Positions 5,537-6,272 of a stretch of 6,272 nucleotides of DNA are shown piece after piece. Under the pieces are notes generated by a model, which had not been told where the DNA came from, made no database searches, and saw nothing but the letters and a program-made list of their open reading frames with translations. Numbering within the stretch: the stretch's first letter is position 1; each line of letters opens with the position of its first letter. Origin of the DNA: Chloroflexota bacterium (GTDB lineage Bacteria; Chloroflexota; Anaerolineae; Anaerolineales; E44-bin32); contig JAPLGR010000580.1 of assembly GCA_026390045.1 (NCBI GenBank), positions 1 to 6,272 of the forward strand, read 5' to 3'. A program made the position numbers and the translations under genes.

Positions 5537-5932
5537 CTAGCGGGTCAGGAACATGGCCACGAGGGCCAGAAGGCCGAGGGCGAGGACCATGGCGGCGGCC
5601 AGTGCGATGACGATGCTTGTTCGCGCCTGATCGCCTGCCTGCGGTCCGGGCTGCCCGATCGCGCCAGCGGTCGCGGCTGGTGATCGGATGCCCTCCTCGT
5701 CGGCCGCCAGCAGTTGCGCCGGCTCACGGACGTACAGCTCAGTGTAGCCGCAGGCACCACATGTCCATGCGTCGACCGGGAAGCTGCGCGGCAGCTTGAG
5801 CCAACCGCCAAGGGCGCGTGTGCCCCGGCGGAGTGAGAGCGACCCCGTCCCGGAATCGGATCGGTCCATGACATGGACCTGCTGGATGATGCGGGCCGAA
5901 CCGCACTTCGGGCAGGTGGACTTGGATTTCAT
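5537..5932 (-). CDS. Zinc-ribbon protein with C-terminal membrane anchor
   Basis: This 131-residue protein has two cysteine pairs that make a zinc ribbon: CPKCG (Cys7, Cys10) and CGACGY (Cys58, Cys61). A 47-residue stretch rich in Ser, Arg and Leu separates them. After CGYTELYVRE comes a Pro/Ala/Gly-rich linker (about 70-103) and one hydrophobic helix (about 106-128) that reaches almost to the C-terminus, so the protein is predicted to be tail-anchored with the ribbon in the cytoplasm. Such small ribbon proteins often bind nucleic acid or partner proteins; no enzyme motif is visible and I assign no function. The start at 5932 has AGGAG upstream at good spacing. The methyltransferase-family gene ends 44 nt upstream on the same strand, so they are probably co-transcribed, and the transcript likely ends at the shared terminator at 5484-5508. 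Confidence 0.8.
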   Translation of the reverse strand: MKSKSTCPKCGSARIIQQVHVMDRSDSGTGSLSLRRGTRALGGWLKLPRSFPVDAWTCGACGYTELYVREPAQLLAADEEGIRSPAATAGAIGQPGPQAGDQARTSIVIALAAAMVLALGLLALVAMFLTR

Positions 5933-5941
5933 CGCATGGGT

Positions 5942-5946
5942 CTCCT
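5942..5946 (-). promoter_or_regulatory. Shine-Dalgarno sequence of the zinc-ribbon gene
   Basis: On the minus strand AGGAG (plus-strand CTCCT at 5942-5946) lies 9 nt before ATG 5932. A second ATG at 5937 is in another frame and too close to the site, so 5932 is the supported start. Confidence 0.65.
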
Positions 5947-5976
5947 GCAGGCGCGAGGATCCGCGCCCGACGTTTC

Positions 5977-6272
5977 CTACCAGATCCCCGGGATAAGACG
6001 ATAGCGCACGGCCTTGCAGTAGTCAGCATAGCCTTCGAGGTCCCTGAGCAGCACCTTCTCCTCATTCACGATTCGGGCTATGAGAACCGCGGGCAGGATC
6101 GCCACAACGATCATCGCCCAGACGGAGCCGAGCGCCAGCGGTGAGAATCCGTACATCAGCAGGACGGTGAGGTACATTGGGTGGCGGACGAGCGAATACG
6201 GGCCGCTTGCGATCACGCGCTGCCGCTGCTCGACCTCAACGGTGCGCCCGGCGTATTCGTTCTCGCGCAGGA
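5977..6272 (-). CDS. Isoprenylcysteine carboxyl methyltransferase-family membrane protein (partial)
   Basis: The last 97 residues are visible, read leftward from the window edge to a TAG at 5977-5979; the start lies right of the window. The frame is open to base 6272 and begins LRENEYAGRTVEVE, so the GTG at 6216 is an internal valine and not the start. Motifs of the ICMT/PEMT family are present in order: SGPYSLVRHPMYL (the SAM-binding GPY-x-x-VRHP motif), two hydrophobic segments, then NEEKVLLRDLEGYADYCKAVRYRLIPGIW, whose EE and Y-x-x-Y-x-x-x-VR-x-R-x-IP pattern is the usual C-terminal catalytic block. Bacterial members are integral membrane SAM-dependent methyltransferases whose substrates are mostly unknown; they do not imply prenylated proteins in bacteria. 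It is followed by the zinc-ribbon gene after 44 nt. Family assignment is strong, substrate unknown. Confidence 0.9.
   Translation of the reverse strand, partial: LRENEYAGRTVEVEQRQRVIASGPYSLVRHPMYLTVLLMYGFSPLALGSVWAMIVVAILPAVLIARIVNEEKVLLRDLEGYADYCKAVRYRLIPGIW

Noticed and set aside
5977..6216. GTG at 6216 as the start of a small 79-residue protein
   Set aside because: The frame continues upstream to the window edge with family-typical sequence, so this is the tail of a longer gene.

Overview
This is a GC-rich bacterial chromosomal window with tightly packed genes. It carries no rRNA or tRNA genes, no CRISPR array and no transposase. A Chloroflexota (Anaerolineae-like) source is my best guess. 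It rests on gene style only: a GT-C membrane glycosyltransferase, an SPFH protein with two membrane segments, a zinc-ribbon tail-anchored protein and a divergent PyrD/PyrK-like pair. No marker gene in the window proves it.

Left part, plus strand (1-2434): the 3' end of tryptophanyl-tRNA synthetase (trpS), then D-aminoacyl-tRNA deacylase (dtd) 4 nt later, then a large polytopic membrane protein of the GT-C/ArnT-like type 7 nt after dtd. The spacing suggests one transcription unit. trpS and dtd both serve translation (tRNA charging and D-amino-acid proofreading); the membrane protein looks like an unrelated passenger and is visibly less GC-rich.

Middle, minus strand (2453-3972): a two-gene, translationally coupled (ATGA overlap) operon. 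It encodes a PyrK-like iron-sulfur protein followed by a dihydroorotate-dehydrogenase-like protein. The layout copies the class 1B dihydroorotate dehydrogenase (PyrK plus PyrD). However, the PyrD-like protein has lost the active-site Asn-x-Ser-Cys-Pro-Asn segment and the FMN/substrate lysine, and the PyrK-like protein has lost recognisable FAD and NAD signatures while keeping four [2Fe-2S] cysteines. This is the most interesting item in the window: a probable repurposed flavin/Fe-S redox pair.

Intergenic region (3973-4434): about 460 bp between divergent transcription units, with an AT-rich, hairpin-rich core. The minus strand carries an exact match to the core rRNA/phage boxA antitermination sequence, followed by a hairpin. 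An extended -10 promoter and a strong ribosome binding site lead into the next plus-strand gene.

Right part: an SPFH/band 7 (prohibitin/stomatin-like) membrane protein on the plus strand (4435-5460), ended by a strong, apparently bidirectional terminator. Converging on it from the right are two minus-strand genes: an isoprenylcysteine carboxyl methyltransferase-family membrane methyltransferase, cut by the window edge, and downstream of it a small zinc-ribbon protein with a C-terminal membrane anchor.
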